This document shows, piece after piece, positions 1 to 6,159 of a stretch of 6,159 nt of DNA. Position numbers and translations under genes: made by a program. The DNA comes from DATKMG01 sp035541995 (lineage in GTDB: Bacteria; Acidobacteriota; Terriglobia; Versatilivoradales; Versatilivoraceae): positions 1 through 6,159 of the forward strand of contig DATKMG010000451.1 in assembly GCA_035541995.1 (NCBI GenBank), written 5' to 3'. Each line of letters begins with the position of its first letter. The first letter of the stretch is position 1. The notes beneath the pieces are model-generated. The model saw only the letters and a program-made list of their open reading frames with translations. It did not search any database and was not told the origin of the DNA.

Positions 1-89
1 AGAATTTTATAGACCAGTTTCCCGGGAATCAAAAGACTCTCAACTACGTCTGCAATTATATCCGCAGATTCAGGATTTGTCTCTTTCAT
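1..89 (-). CDS. Partial hypothetical protein, N-terminus only, cut by the left window edge
   Basis: On the minus strand an ATG (complement of 87-89) opens a frame of 29 full codons that reaches base 1 without a stop. The start is supported by an AG-rich Shine-Dalgarno sequence, AGGGGAAGG (complement of 93-101), and by an in-frame TAA a short way upstream. The peptide begins MKETNPESADIIADVVESLL and continues through an Ile-Pro-Gly-Lys turn. It is acidic and amphipathic, with no signal peptide, so a cytoplasmic protein is likely. I do not recognise the family. It is transcribed divergently from the glycosidase gene across about 375 bases. That position is common for local regulators, but nothing in these residues shows such a role. 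The short length is the main reason for caution. Confidence 0.5.
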   Translation of the reverse strand, partial: MKETNPESADIIADVVESLLIPGKLVYKI

Positions 90-161
90 AGACCTTCCCC
101 TGTCGACATCTTACTTTGCTTGGGAGTGAGAATCTGATGAAGGACGGTAACACAATCCGAA

Positions 162-190
162 TGACAAAGCAAATGAAATGGCCGTGTCAA
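162..190 (-). promoter_or_regulatory. Weak sigma70-like promoter candidate for the minus-strand gene
   Basis: Read on the minus strand, the complement of 185-190 is a perfect -35 hexamer TTGACA. At an 18-base spacing the best -10 is TGTCAT, which matches TATAAT at four of six positions but lacks the key second-position A. It would start transcription roughly 60-70 bases upstream of the partial gene. The strong -35 and poor -10 make this only a candidate. Confidence 0.22.
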
Positions 191-199
191 TCCGTGCTC

Positions 200-228
200 T
201 TGACCGATCTGTGTCCTAACTCAATAAA
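200..228 (+). promoter_or_regulatory. Sigma70-like promoter candidate for the glycosidase genes
   Basis: TTGACC (200-205) matches the -35 consensus at five of six positions. It is followed after exactly 17 bases by AATAAA (223-228), which matches TATAAT at four of six positions including the important second A. It would leave a long untranslated leader of about 230 bases before the ATG at 465. Matches of this quality are frequent by chance in AT-richer DNA. Confidence 0.3.
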
Positions 229-357
229 AGGCACTTGGTCGCACTTCGAAAAGAATGGAATGAGGATTATCCCGAGCCACGCGAGATTTAGAATAGTCAG
301 GAAGGTCGCAATCCCGGTTAGAACCACCAGGACAAAGAGCAATACCCTCAAAACCGA

Positions 358-363
358 TATAAT
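358..363 (+). promoter_or_regulatory. Perfect TATAAT -10 hexamer, no good -35
   Basis: TATAAT at 358-363 is an exact -10 consensus about 100 bases before the glycosidase start codon. No convincing -35 hexamer lies 16-18 bases upstream; the nearest partial match, GACA at 331-334, is too far away. If used, it would need an activator or an extended contact. It is an alternative to the 200-228 candidate. Confidence 0.25.
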
Positions 364-446
364 GACTGTCCAGGCAGGCCGCTGGCTTGGAAGTGATTCT
401 CCATTGTGATAGCATCGCGCAGGCGTGGTGGAACCGCGCTGCCCAC

Positions 447-453
447 GAGGAGG
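447..453 (+). promoter_or_regulatory. Shine-Dalgarno site that decides the start of the GH35-like gene
   Basis: GAGGAGG at 447-453 is a strong anti-16S match, placed 11 bases before the ATG at 465. The frame is open further upstream to a TTG at 387. The ribosome site here, together with the signal peptide that begins exactly at the ATG, makes 465 the likely start. Confidence 0.75.
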
Positions 454-464
454 TTTCTCCCCCC

Positions 465-3400
465 ATGCTCAGGACTCGGCAGATTCTCGTCTTCGTCATC
501 CTTCTGATGCCTCTCGCTACCAGTTCATCACATCGCGCACAAGACCGCGTGCAGGTTGGGGTAGGATCGCCCAACAACCAATTTCGAGTCGTGAATACCT
601 ACCCTGAGTATTGGGTCGATGGAAGGCCCTTCTTCCAGTATGCGGGCGCCTTTTTCTATTACCGCCTGCCACGAGATCGCTGGGCGGCGGAAATTCTGGC
701 GCTGAAGGCCATGGGGCTAAACACGCTCGACCTGCTGCCACTATGGAACTGGCACGAGCCCGAAGAGGGCGAGATCGACTTTGACGGCCACTCCAATCCA
801 CGCCGCGACTTGAAGTCTGTCTTCCAACTCGCGGATTCCGTGCAACTCAAGGTCACGCTGCGGCCCGGACCATACGGCACCAACGAGTGGCGCAATGGTG
901 GCTATCCAGACTGGCTGCTGCGCCGGCCGGAGTACCAAATGTCGCTGCAGGCAATTCTGGAAGGCCGTTACCCACGCTGGTCGGCCTTGCAGTATGAACA
1001 TTCGGAACAGGCTGCCGCTGAGTGGCTCAAAAACGAAACACATTTGAAATACACGCGCAAGTATTTCCAGGATGTGCTTGGCATTTCTGCTCCTTTTCTT
1101 GCCGATCACGGTGGACCGATTCTCTCCCTGCAGCTGGACGATGACCAGGCGATAGGGGCGGAAAACTACAATGGGCCCAACTTCTGGAAGTACATGGACA
1201 CCTTGCGAGGGTTCGCCAAGCAAGCGATCAATGACCGGCCCATGATTTACTTCATCGATGCGGCGCAGATGCGCGTGAATGCGGAAGCCAATGATACGCT
1301 GCCTGATCCGTTCTGGAACCAGGGACAAGACTATCCCTGGAAGGGTGAAGGGGGTTACTCAACCCCGGCGGAAGCAGCAAAGAACAAATATCTGTTGGAG
1401 ATTCTCAAGACCCAGCCATTGTATATTCCCTCCCACATTGAGTTCCAGGCAGGTTGGTGGCCTACGTTGGACGACACGTTTGCCCGTCTAACGGATTCCT
1501 CCAATACGCTCATGGCCTCGCGGGTGATGCTGCAAAATGGCCTGAAGGGACTCAGTTACTTTCCTCCCAACGATACGATCTACCCTGCCGGCTACGCTGT
1601 GCCATGGATCAATCATTTCTATGTCTGGGAAGCGGCGCTGAACCTAGTCGGCCAGGAAACCGACCGTTCAGTTTACATGCGGCGTAACGGTCGGCTGATC
1701 GCAGGTATGGGACCGTTGCTGGCGTCGTCCCACCTGCTGGCAGACGCGGGGCTCGTCTATCCCATGGCCACGTTTCCACAGGAGCCCATGACCGGAATAG
1801 AGGCCCGGCACGTCGTAACCCAGGCCAGCCGGCTCTTGTGGGCCGGCATGCTCGTGCGCTGCAATTTCGAGCTCATTGATTCCGATCACAGCCCCCTGGA
1901 GAATTTTCAACGTTACCGGGTCCTGTTCGCACCTAACGTCTTGAACAACCGGCCAGAGCTGAAAGACCTTCCACACCTGGAGCATTATTCCGAGAAAGCT
2001 CAGCAAATGCTGAGCAATTACGTCAGTTCCGGTGGAACGCTCGTGATTTTCCCCTCGCTGCCTAAGGGGAAGATCTTCGACCGCCTCCTGGGGCCTCTGG
2101 GTAAGGATCGCCAAGTGCCGGGAGAAAGCACTCTTGGATTTTCCGACGGCACCATGACTCGGGCCGTGGGTTTCCACTCGGTTCTGACTTTGCCCAAAAC
2201 CTCGCAAGCAGAAGTGAGAGTTTTCGCGCGCGACACGCAGGGCCGCGTTGTAGGTGCACGCATGGCATACCAAAAGGGGCAGATTGTCTTCTTTGGCGCA
2301 GATTTTTCCGCGTGGAGCCTGCCGGAGGGAACAGAGTTCTCCTCTGAAGGCACGCAGACAGGGGGGGCCCTCGATTACTCAGAGGGGACTCAGAGAGCGG
2401 CTCGCCAGACCCTTCCTGCATTATTGAAGGAAGCTGGCGCAGCAAGTAAAGTCAATCCCCAAATGGAGCAGCGAAATGCTCGAGGCATTGGCCTGTACGT
2501 GACGGAGTTGATCGCTGATTCCGGCAGCTTGCCTTTTGAAAGACGGGCGGATGCAAATGGCTATGGGTTTGTCGGTATCACAAACCTGAGCGTGGAACAG
2601 GCCCGAACGGCGAACGTCATTCTGATCGATCCACATTCCAAGGATCTGAGTGCTGCGCCGGAGCACTCTATCCGCTTGCCTGGCATCACGCTGCCGCCGC
2701 GCGAATCCTTAATGCTGCCCGTGCGCGTGCCTCTTGCGAATTCGTACTGGCAGATGGCGCCGGGAATCGAACCTGCCGATGAAGTTTATTTCGCTACTGC
2801 AGAACTCAGCCAAGTGACTTGCGATGGCTCGGTACTGAAGCTGGAATTTACTGCGCCCGCGGACGGGGAGGTAGCGTTGCGCCTATCTCGGCGGCCTGAG
2901 CATGGCATACTCGACGGACAGCCGGCGGCAATTCAGGAAGATGTTGAACAGCATCTTTACATTGTGAAAATTGCGCGGGGGCAACCTCCTCATTTCCTTC
3001 GAACGCTCGAACTCGCCTATCCGTGCGAAGGTCCGCGCCTCGCGATCGAACCGCGCGAACCCTGGATTTCCGGTGAAACGCGGACCGTTCGCGTGCGGGT
3101 GGAGAATCCCGGCCCGAAGACGCTCACGGGTGAACTTAATTTCGCCGCTGGCTCGCTTTCTGATTCGCAAAACCCGCCGCTCGATGTGCGCATTCCCGGC
3201 AAGTCGCGCCGAGAATACAGTTTCCCCGTGGAAATTCCGGGGGATATCACTCCAAACCAGCCCGTCGATCTCGATGCGACGCTGCGCCAGAAGGATTCTG
3301 ACATCTCCTGGAGGCAGCATTCACATGTGACCCTGCATCGCCCATTTGACTTCAGCGTGGGGCCGACAGTCACCTTCCCGCTGCGGGAGGACGTGCAGGT

Positions 3401-4499
3401 CCCCATCGAGCATCCGATACTGGCCAGCCTGGAGCTTCCAGGTGAAGCAACTTTCCAGGTACACCTTAAAAACTGGCTAGACCATGAGCAGGCAGTAACA
3501 GTTGCCTCGGCCGGCGACAACCTCTCGCTCACACCTCCGATCGCCCAGGTCGTACTGCCTGCAAACGCTGAGCGGAATATCGAAATTCGTGCCGCACCCC
3601 GGAGCGAGTCCGGAACATATCGTTTTGCGATCGATCTGCGTTCCGGGGACTATAAGGCGAGCGAAGATGTTGTAGTAGCAGCGTGGCGCAAAGGCGAAGC
3701 GGTTGCATTCCAACTCGACTATGACCGCGACGGTTTTCCGGACGTCATCCTTGAAAACTCTGCGGTCCGTCTTTTCGTCAGCCCCTATGACGGCGGCCGC
3801 GCATTTGCCTTCGTTAACAAGGCGACTGGGACAAATGCTTTCAACTCGGTTGGCGGTATGCGTGACAATTTTACCAGGCGCGTCGAACCCGAAGATTTGC
3901 GCAGTCTGCCGGATTGGACACGTGCCGGCTGGCTGGGCCTCTACAACCGTCCCTATGCGTTCCGAATCGTCTCGGTGGGAGGCCCCAGGTCCGTGGTGCG
4001 GCTCGAATACTCGGCGCCGGATATCTATCCCAAGGGTGTAAAGCTGGAACGTATACTCACGCTTACGGGCGATGCCAATTATTATGTCGCTGAGACATTT
4101 TTGAGTCCTGCGAGTGTGGCGGAACCGCAATCCTATGCATTAGAAAATTCCGTGACCTTCAAGGTATTCAACAGACCGGATAATTTCCGCCAGTGGTTTG
4201 CCGAAGGTCGCGCACTGGAAGAGTTCATCCCCGAGAAAAATGTGGATCTGCCCGCGGCAAACAGATTCATCGGAGTCACCAATAGGCAGACGGGCGAAAC
4301 CTTCGCAATCCTTTCTCTGGATCCGCTCGCGAAGAGCCAGCTCGCAGTGCATCCACACGCCGCCACAATCCACATGATCTACCCGGCTTTCGAGGAGAAA
4401 GACCACCGGTATACCTATCGTGTGGCGTATTACTATGGCAAGGCTACGCCCAAGGAAATTCAGAACCTGCACGCCAGTTTGAGGAGCGCGCGAGAATAG
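465..4499 (+). CDS. Exported GH35-like (beta-galactosidase type) multidomain glycoside hydrolase, variant acid/base site
   Basis: This 1344-residue protein is predicted to cleave terminal beta-linked sugars, probably galactose, outside the cytoplasm. Residues 1-25 form a signal peptide: Arg-rich start, then the hydrophobic run ILVFVILLMPLA. Residues about 45-400 read as a GH35-like clan GH-A barrel. The visible landmarks are GLNTLDLLPLWNWHEPEEG (84-102), RPGPYGTNEW (133-142), GGPILSLQ (216-223) and IEFQAGWW (325-332). E326 matches the family nucleophile. Where GH35 enzymes have Q-V-E-N-E, this protein has Q-L-D-D-D (223-227), so the usual acid/base Glu is Asp227. Residues about 405-620 resemble the GATase-like domain of GH42-type galactosidases (YRVLFAPN, YVSSGGTLVIFP, GQIVFFGADFS). 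Beta-rich domains follow, including VRVENPGPKTLTGEL (near 876) and another Ig-like stretch near 985-1073. DYDRDGFPDVILE (1085-1097) resembles a calcium loop. The last ~240 residues may be a mutarotase-like sandwich (inference). It is much longer than a typical 600-800 residue bacterial GH35. A non-galactosidase specificity is possible. Confidence 0.8.
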   Translation: MLRTRQILVFVILLMPLATSSSHRAQDRVQVGVGSPNNQFRVVNTYPEYWVDGRPFFQYAGAFFYYRLPRDRWAAEILALKAMGLNTLDLLPLWNWHEPEEGEIDFDGHSNPRRDLKSVFQLADSVQLKVTLRPGPYGTNEWRNGGYPDWLLRRPEYQMSLQAILEGRYPRWSALQYEHSEQAAAEWLKNETHLKYTRKYFQDVLGISAPFLADHGGPILSLQLDDDQAIGAENYNGPNFWKYMDTLRGFAKQAINDRPMIYFIDAAQMRVNAEANDTLPDPFWNQGQDYPWKGEGGYSTPAEAAKNKYLLEILKTQPLYIPSHIEFQAGWWPTLDDTFARLTDSSNTLMASRVMLQNGLKGLSYFPPNDTIYPAGYAVPWINHFYVWEAALNLVGQETDRSVYMRRNGRLIAGMGPLLASSHLLADAGLVYPMATFPQEPMTGIEARHVVTQASRLLWAGMLVRCNFELIDSDHSPLENFQRYRVLFAPNVLNNRPELKDLPHLEHYSEKAQQMLSNYVSSGGTLVIFPSLPKGKIFDRLLGPLGKDRQVPGESTLGFSDGTMTRAVGFHSVLTLPKTSQAEVRVFARDTQGRVVGARMAYQKGQIVFFGADFSAWSLPEGTEFSSEGTQTGGALDYSEGTQRAARQTLPALLKEAGAASKVNPQMEQRNARGIGLYVTELIADSGSLPFERRADANGYGFVGITNLSVEQARTANVILIDPHSKDLSAAPEHSIRLPGITLPPRESLMLPVRVPLANSYWQMAPGIEPADEVYFATAELSQVTCDGSVLKLEFTAPADGEVALRLSRRPEHGILDGQPAAIQEDVEQHLYIVKIARGQPPHFLRTLELAYPCEGPRLAIEPREPWISGETRTVRVRVENPGPKTLTGELNFAAGSLSDSQNPPLDVRIPGKSRREYSFPVEIPGDITPNQPVDLDATLRQKDSDISWRQHSHVTLHRPFDFSVGPTVTFPLREDVQVPIEHPILASLELPGEATFQVHLKNWLDHEQAVTVASAGDNLSLTPPIAQVVLPANAERNIEIRAAPRSESGTYRFAIDLRSGDYKASEDVVVAAWRKGEAVAFQLDYDRDGFPDVILENSAVRLFVSPYDGGRAFAFVNKATGTNAFNSVGGMRDNFTRRVEPEDLRSLPDWTRAGWLGLYNRPYAFRIVSVGGPRSVVRLEYSAPDIYPKGVKLERILTLTGDANYYVAETFLSPASVAEPQSYALENSVTFKVFNRPDNFRQWFAEGRALEEFIPEKNVDLPAANRFIGVTNRQTGETFAILSLDPLAKSQLAVHPHAATIHMIYPAFEEKDHRYTYRVAYYYGKATPKEIQNLHASLRSARE

Positions 4500-4528
4500 C
4501 GCCGCTCAGGAACAGATCCTTCAAATTT

Positions 4529-4535
4529 GGGAGAG
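4529..4535 (+). promoter_or_regulatory. Shine-Dalgarno site for the fucosidase frame at 4540
   Basis: GGGAGAG at 4529-4535 stands about six bases (counted from its GGGAG core) before the ATG at 4540. No comparable site precedes the in-frame ATG at 4579. Only a weak GAAG-type match precedes the TTG at 4738. This favours initiation at 4540 even though the hydrophobic signal segment begins some 66 codons later. No terminator is visible in the 40-base gap after the upstream stop, so co-transcription is likely. Confidence 0.6.
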
Positions 4536-4539
4536 AGCG

Positions 4540-6111
4540 ATGAACGTGCACCATGAACTTCTCAAGTCAACACGGTCGATGAAGAAGCTGGAGGGCCCGG
4601 CGTGTGACTGCCGTCACCCGTCGGAGCCAAGTTCGCATTTAGGGCAAGACGCGGGACGAGGGCGTCCCGTCTCCAATCTCACGGAGACGCCGCGCCCCCG
4701 CGGGGCCCTCCAAAACCGCATTTTCATAGAAGTAAAGTTGGCTATCATTCTCTGGCTCTGGCTGCTCTATGCCCCGACGGCGAATTCTCAGACAACCTAT
4801 CAACCTAATTGGGATTCAGTGGACAGACGGGAAACTCCACAATGGTTTCAGGACGCCAAATTCGGAATTTTCATCCATTGGGGACTTTTTTCTGTGCCGG
4901 CCTGGGGGCCGGTCAAAGATGCTGCTGTCTATGATAAGTATGCCGAATGGTACTGGTGGAAATTGCTGGATCCGGAATCTCCCGTCAATGCAATGTTCAG
5001 GAAATTCCACAGAGACACTTATGGAGATAAAACCAAGTACGAGGATTTTGTGAATGGATTCAAGTGTGAAATGTTCGAACCTGATGACTGGGCCGACATA
5101 CTTAAAGGATCCGGCGCAAGATACGTGGTGTTGACTTCCAAGCACCATGAGGGTTTTTGTCTGTGGCCCAGCAAGCAATCCTGGAATTGGAATGCAGTTG
5201 ACGTAGGTCCGCACCGGGACTTGGCGGGCGATCTGATCCAAGCGGTCAGAAATAAGGGCCTTCGCATGGGATATTACTATTCTCTTTACGAGTGGTTTAA
5301 TCCGCTCTATAGATCGGATGTGAATCGTTACGTGGATGAGCATATGATCCCGCAAATGAAGGACTTGGTGACTCGCTTCAAGCCTGATCTGCTATGGACC
5401 GATGGAGAATGGGATTACCCGAGCGAAACCTGGAAGAGCGCCGAGTTCCTGGCCTGGTTATACAATGAATCCGCGGTTAAGGATGAAATAGCGGTGAACG
5501 ACCGCTGGGGGAAGGAGACCAGAAGCAAGCATGGAGGTTACTATACGACTGAATATGGCCTCGTTCATGGTCAAGACGTAAAAGAGGGGTTGCAGCACCC
5601 CTGGGAGGAATGCCGGGGCATTGGCGGTTCGTTTGGTTATAACCGCAATGAGAATCTGGATAGCTATGCCACCTCCGAGCAGTTGGTTCATTTATTGATC
5701 GAGAAAGTAGCCAAGGGAGGAAACCTCTTGCTCAACATTGGACCCACGGCTGACGGAAGAATCCCGGTTATTATGCAACAGAGACTAAGAGACATGGGTG
5801 ACTGGTTGAAGCTGAATGGGGAGGCCATCTACGGTACACGAAGCTGGAGCGGGGCGACCCAATCCAAGTCCGACAAAATCTATTTCACGCGCAAAGGGAA
5901 TGATTTATACCTGATTTGCACAATGTTTCCAACAGCCAGCATAACAGTCAGCCAGGTGAACCCACCGGGGAACGTCCAACTTTTGGGGTTTGCAGGAAAG
6001 GTCCAATACAAGGCCGGGAAGAATTCGATTGTAATTGAACCCCCGGTCGTATCGCCGGCAACAAATCCCTGCCAGTATGCCTGGGTCTTCAAACTGACCG
6101 GGGCTCTATAG
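4540..6111 (+). CDS. Exported GH29 alpha-L-fucosidase with an unusual N-terminal extension
   Basis: The product is a retaining alpha-L-fucosidase that removes terminal fucose from glycans. Family hallmarks are clear in the 523 residues: KFGIFIHWGLFSVPAW (107-122, with the His-Trp-Gly motif), RYVVLTSKHHEGFCLWPS (194-211), PDLLWTDGEWDYP (282-294), GGSFGYNRNE (362-371) and KGGNLLLNIGPTADG (392-406). By analogy with the Thermotoga maritima enzyme, Asp288 is the nucleophile. Glu338 in TTEYG is the likely acid/base by spacing, which is less certain in GH29. A small beta-sandwich fills about 430-523. The signal peptide core is LAIILWLWLLYAPTANS (67-83), with cleavage probably just before or after Asn82-Ser83. 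The 66 residues before it are low-complexity, and residues 17-58 are encoded by the hairpin-rich repeat at 4590-4711, so this extension is probably not part of the ancestral enzyme. The start at 4540 has the best ribosome site; ATG 4579 (MKKL) and TTG 4738 are alternatives. It lies 40 bases after the GH35-like gene, presumably in one operon. Confidence 0.93.
   Translation: MNVHHELLKSTRSMKKLEGPACDCRHPSEPSSHLGQDAGRGRPVSNLTETPRPRGALQNRIFIEVKLAIILWLWLLYAPTANSQTTYQPNWDSVDRRETPQWFQDAKFGIFIHWGLFSVPAWGPVKDAAVYDKYAEWYWWKLLDPESPVNAMFRKFHRDTYGDKTKYEDFVNGFKCEMFEPDDWADILKGSGARYVVLTSKHHEGFCLWPSKQSWNWNAVDVGPHRDLAGDLIQAVRNKGLRMGYYYSLYEWFNPLYRSDVNRYVDEHMIPQMKDLVTRFKPDLLWTDGEWDYPSETWKSAEFLAWLYNESAVKDEIAVNDRWGKETRSKHGGYYTTEYGLVHGQDVKEGLQHPWEECRGIGGSFGYNRNENLDSYATSEQLVHLLIEKVAKGGNLLLNIGPTADGRIPVIMQQRLRDMGDWLKLNGEAIYGTRSWSGATQSKSDKIYFTRKGNDLYLICTMFPTASITVSQVNPPGNVQLLGFAGKVQYKAGKNSIVIEPPVVSPATNPCQYAWVFKLTGAL
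4590..4711. repeat. 122-bp hairpin-rich repeat element with terminal inverted repeats
   Basis: The ends are GGAGGGCCC (4590-4598) and GGGCCCTCC (4703-4711), a perfect 9-bp inverted repeat that extends to 12 of 13 positions (4590-4602 with 4699-4711). Inside are four perfect short hairpins. These are GTGAC/GTCAC (4604-4617, loop TGCC), CGGGACG/CGTCCCG (4652-4669, loop AGGG), CGTCTCC/GGAGACG (4668-4689, 8-base loop) and CCGCG/CGCGG (4690-4703, loop CCCC). The second and third share two bases, and the last competes with pairing of the ends. GC is far higher than in the flanks. No obvious target-site duplication is seen. It resembles a REP- or MITE-like non-coding repeat. It carries no stop codon in the fucosidase frame, so the frame reads through it. 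Confidence 0.7.
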
Positions 6112-6140
6112 TGTGACTTTCAGGAAAATTCGGCTTTGGT

Positions 6141-6159
6141 GGAGGGCCCCGCGCCGTCG
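6141..6159. repeat. Probable second copy of the repeat element, cut by the right window edge
   Basis: GGAGGGCCCCGCG at 6141-6153 is identical over all 13 bases to the reverse complement of the right end of the first element (4699-4711). It matches the left end at 12 of 13. It lies about 30 bases after the fucosidase stop. The next six bases (CCGTCG) do not match the first copy closely, and the window ends there, so only one terminus can be seen. Confidence 0.5.

Larger units (their letters stand above)
90..464. other. Divergent intergenic region, AT-richer than the flanking genes
   Basis: These 375 bases lie between the divergent partial gene and the GH35-like gene. They are visibly lower in GC than the coding regions. 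A plus-strand frame at 116-409 and a minus-strand frame at 221-577 are open here, but neither gives a recognisable protein. Both are rich in Arg, Ser, Cys and Thr, as chance translations tend to be. The region holds promoter-like sequences in both directions and a Shine-Dalgarno site just before 465, listed separately. I see no tRNA, no clear intrinsic terminator and no recognisable riboswitch. Confidence 0.6.

Noticed and set aside
388..403. TGGA-N8-TCCA half-palindrome near the start of the leader, considered as an operator
   Set aside because: Only four outer positions on each side pair and the inner positions do not, so it is no better than chance.
116..409. Open plus-strand frame of 97 codons (TTG start, internal ATG at 137) upstream of the GH35-like gene
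   Set aside because: The composition looks like chance translation, rich in Arg, Thr, Lys and Ser with no recognisable domain. It lies in AT-richer DNA that carries promoter-like sites, and it ends before the ribosome site at 447.
387..464. TTG at 387 as an earlier start of the GH35-like protein
   Set aside because: It would put 26 residues before a classic signal peptide, and the strong GAGGAGG site fits the ATG at 465 instead.
741..1328. Long antisense frames (for example 741-1328, 1668-2273 and 3477-4130 on the minus strand)
   Set aside because: They lie wholly opposite the well-supported GH35-like gene, show no domain or start signal that I can see, and are expected shadows in GC-rich coding DNA.
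2361..2367. Run of seven G as a possible frameshift or slippage site
   Set aside because: The reading frame and protein similarity continue normally on both sides, so there is no sign that slippage is used or has occurred.
4500..4539. Possible terminator between the two glycosidase genes
   Set aside because: No GC-rich stem followed by a T run is present in this short gap.
6111..6118. GTGTGACT after the fucosidase stop, also present at 4602-4609 in the repeat
   Set aside because: An eight-base match placed differently relative to the repeat end is likely coincidence.

Overview
The window looks like part of a carbohydrate-degradation locus from a Gram-negative-type bacterium. The two large genes have moderately high GC (mid-50s percent by eye), AG-rich Shine-Dalgarno sites and signal peptides. 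An Acidobacteriota-like (Solibacter-type) or Verrucomicrobiota-like soil organism is the best guess. This rests on general style only, because no marker gene is present.

Layout. Bases 1-89 hold the first ~29 codons of a gene on the minus strand that runs off the left edge. Bases 90-464 are an AT-richer divergent intergenic region. It carries weak promoter candidates for both directions, including back-to-back -35-like hexamers that form a small inverted repeat. Bases 465-4499 encode an exported 1344-residue protein. Its N-terminal part is a GH35-like (beta-galactosidase type) clan GH-A barrel, followed by a GATase-like domain and several beta-rich domains. The usual GH35 acid/base motif (Glu-Asn-Glu) is replaced by Asp-Asp-Asp, while the nucleophile motif is kept. 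After a 39-40 base gap, 4540-6111 encodes a GH29 alpha-L-fucosidase with an intact catalytic core.

The most unusual object is a 122-bp hairpin-rich element (4590-4711). It has 9-bp perfect (12 of 13 imperfect) terminal inverted repeats and lies inside the 5' end of the fucosidase reading frame, between a plausible start codon and the signal peptide. The same 13-base end sequence reappears at 6141-6153, just before the window ends, so this is probably a dispersed repeat family.

How the genes work together: both enzymes are predicted to be exported and are probably co-transcribed. A fucosidase plus a galactosidase-like enzyme would suit stepwise removal of fucose and then galactose from fucosylated galactosides, such as xyloglucan side chains or H-type glycans. 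This pathway reading is inference.
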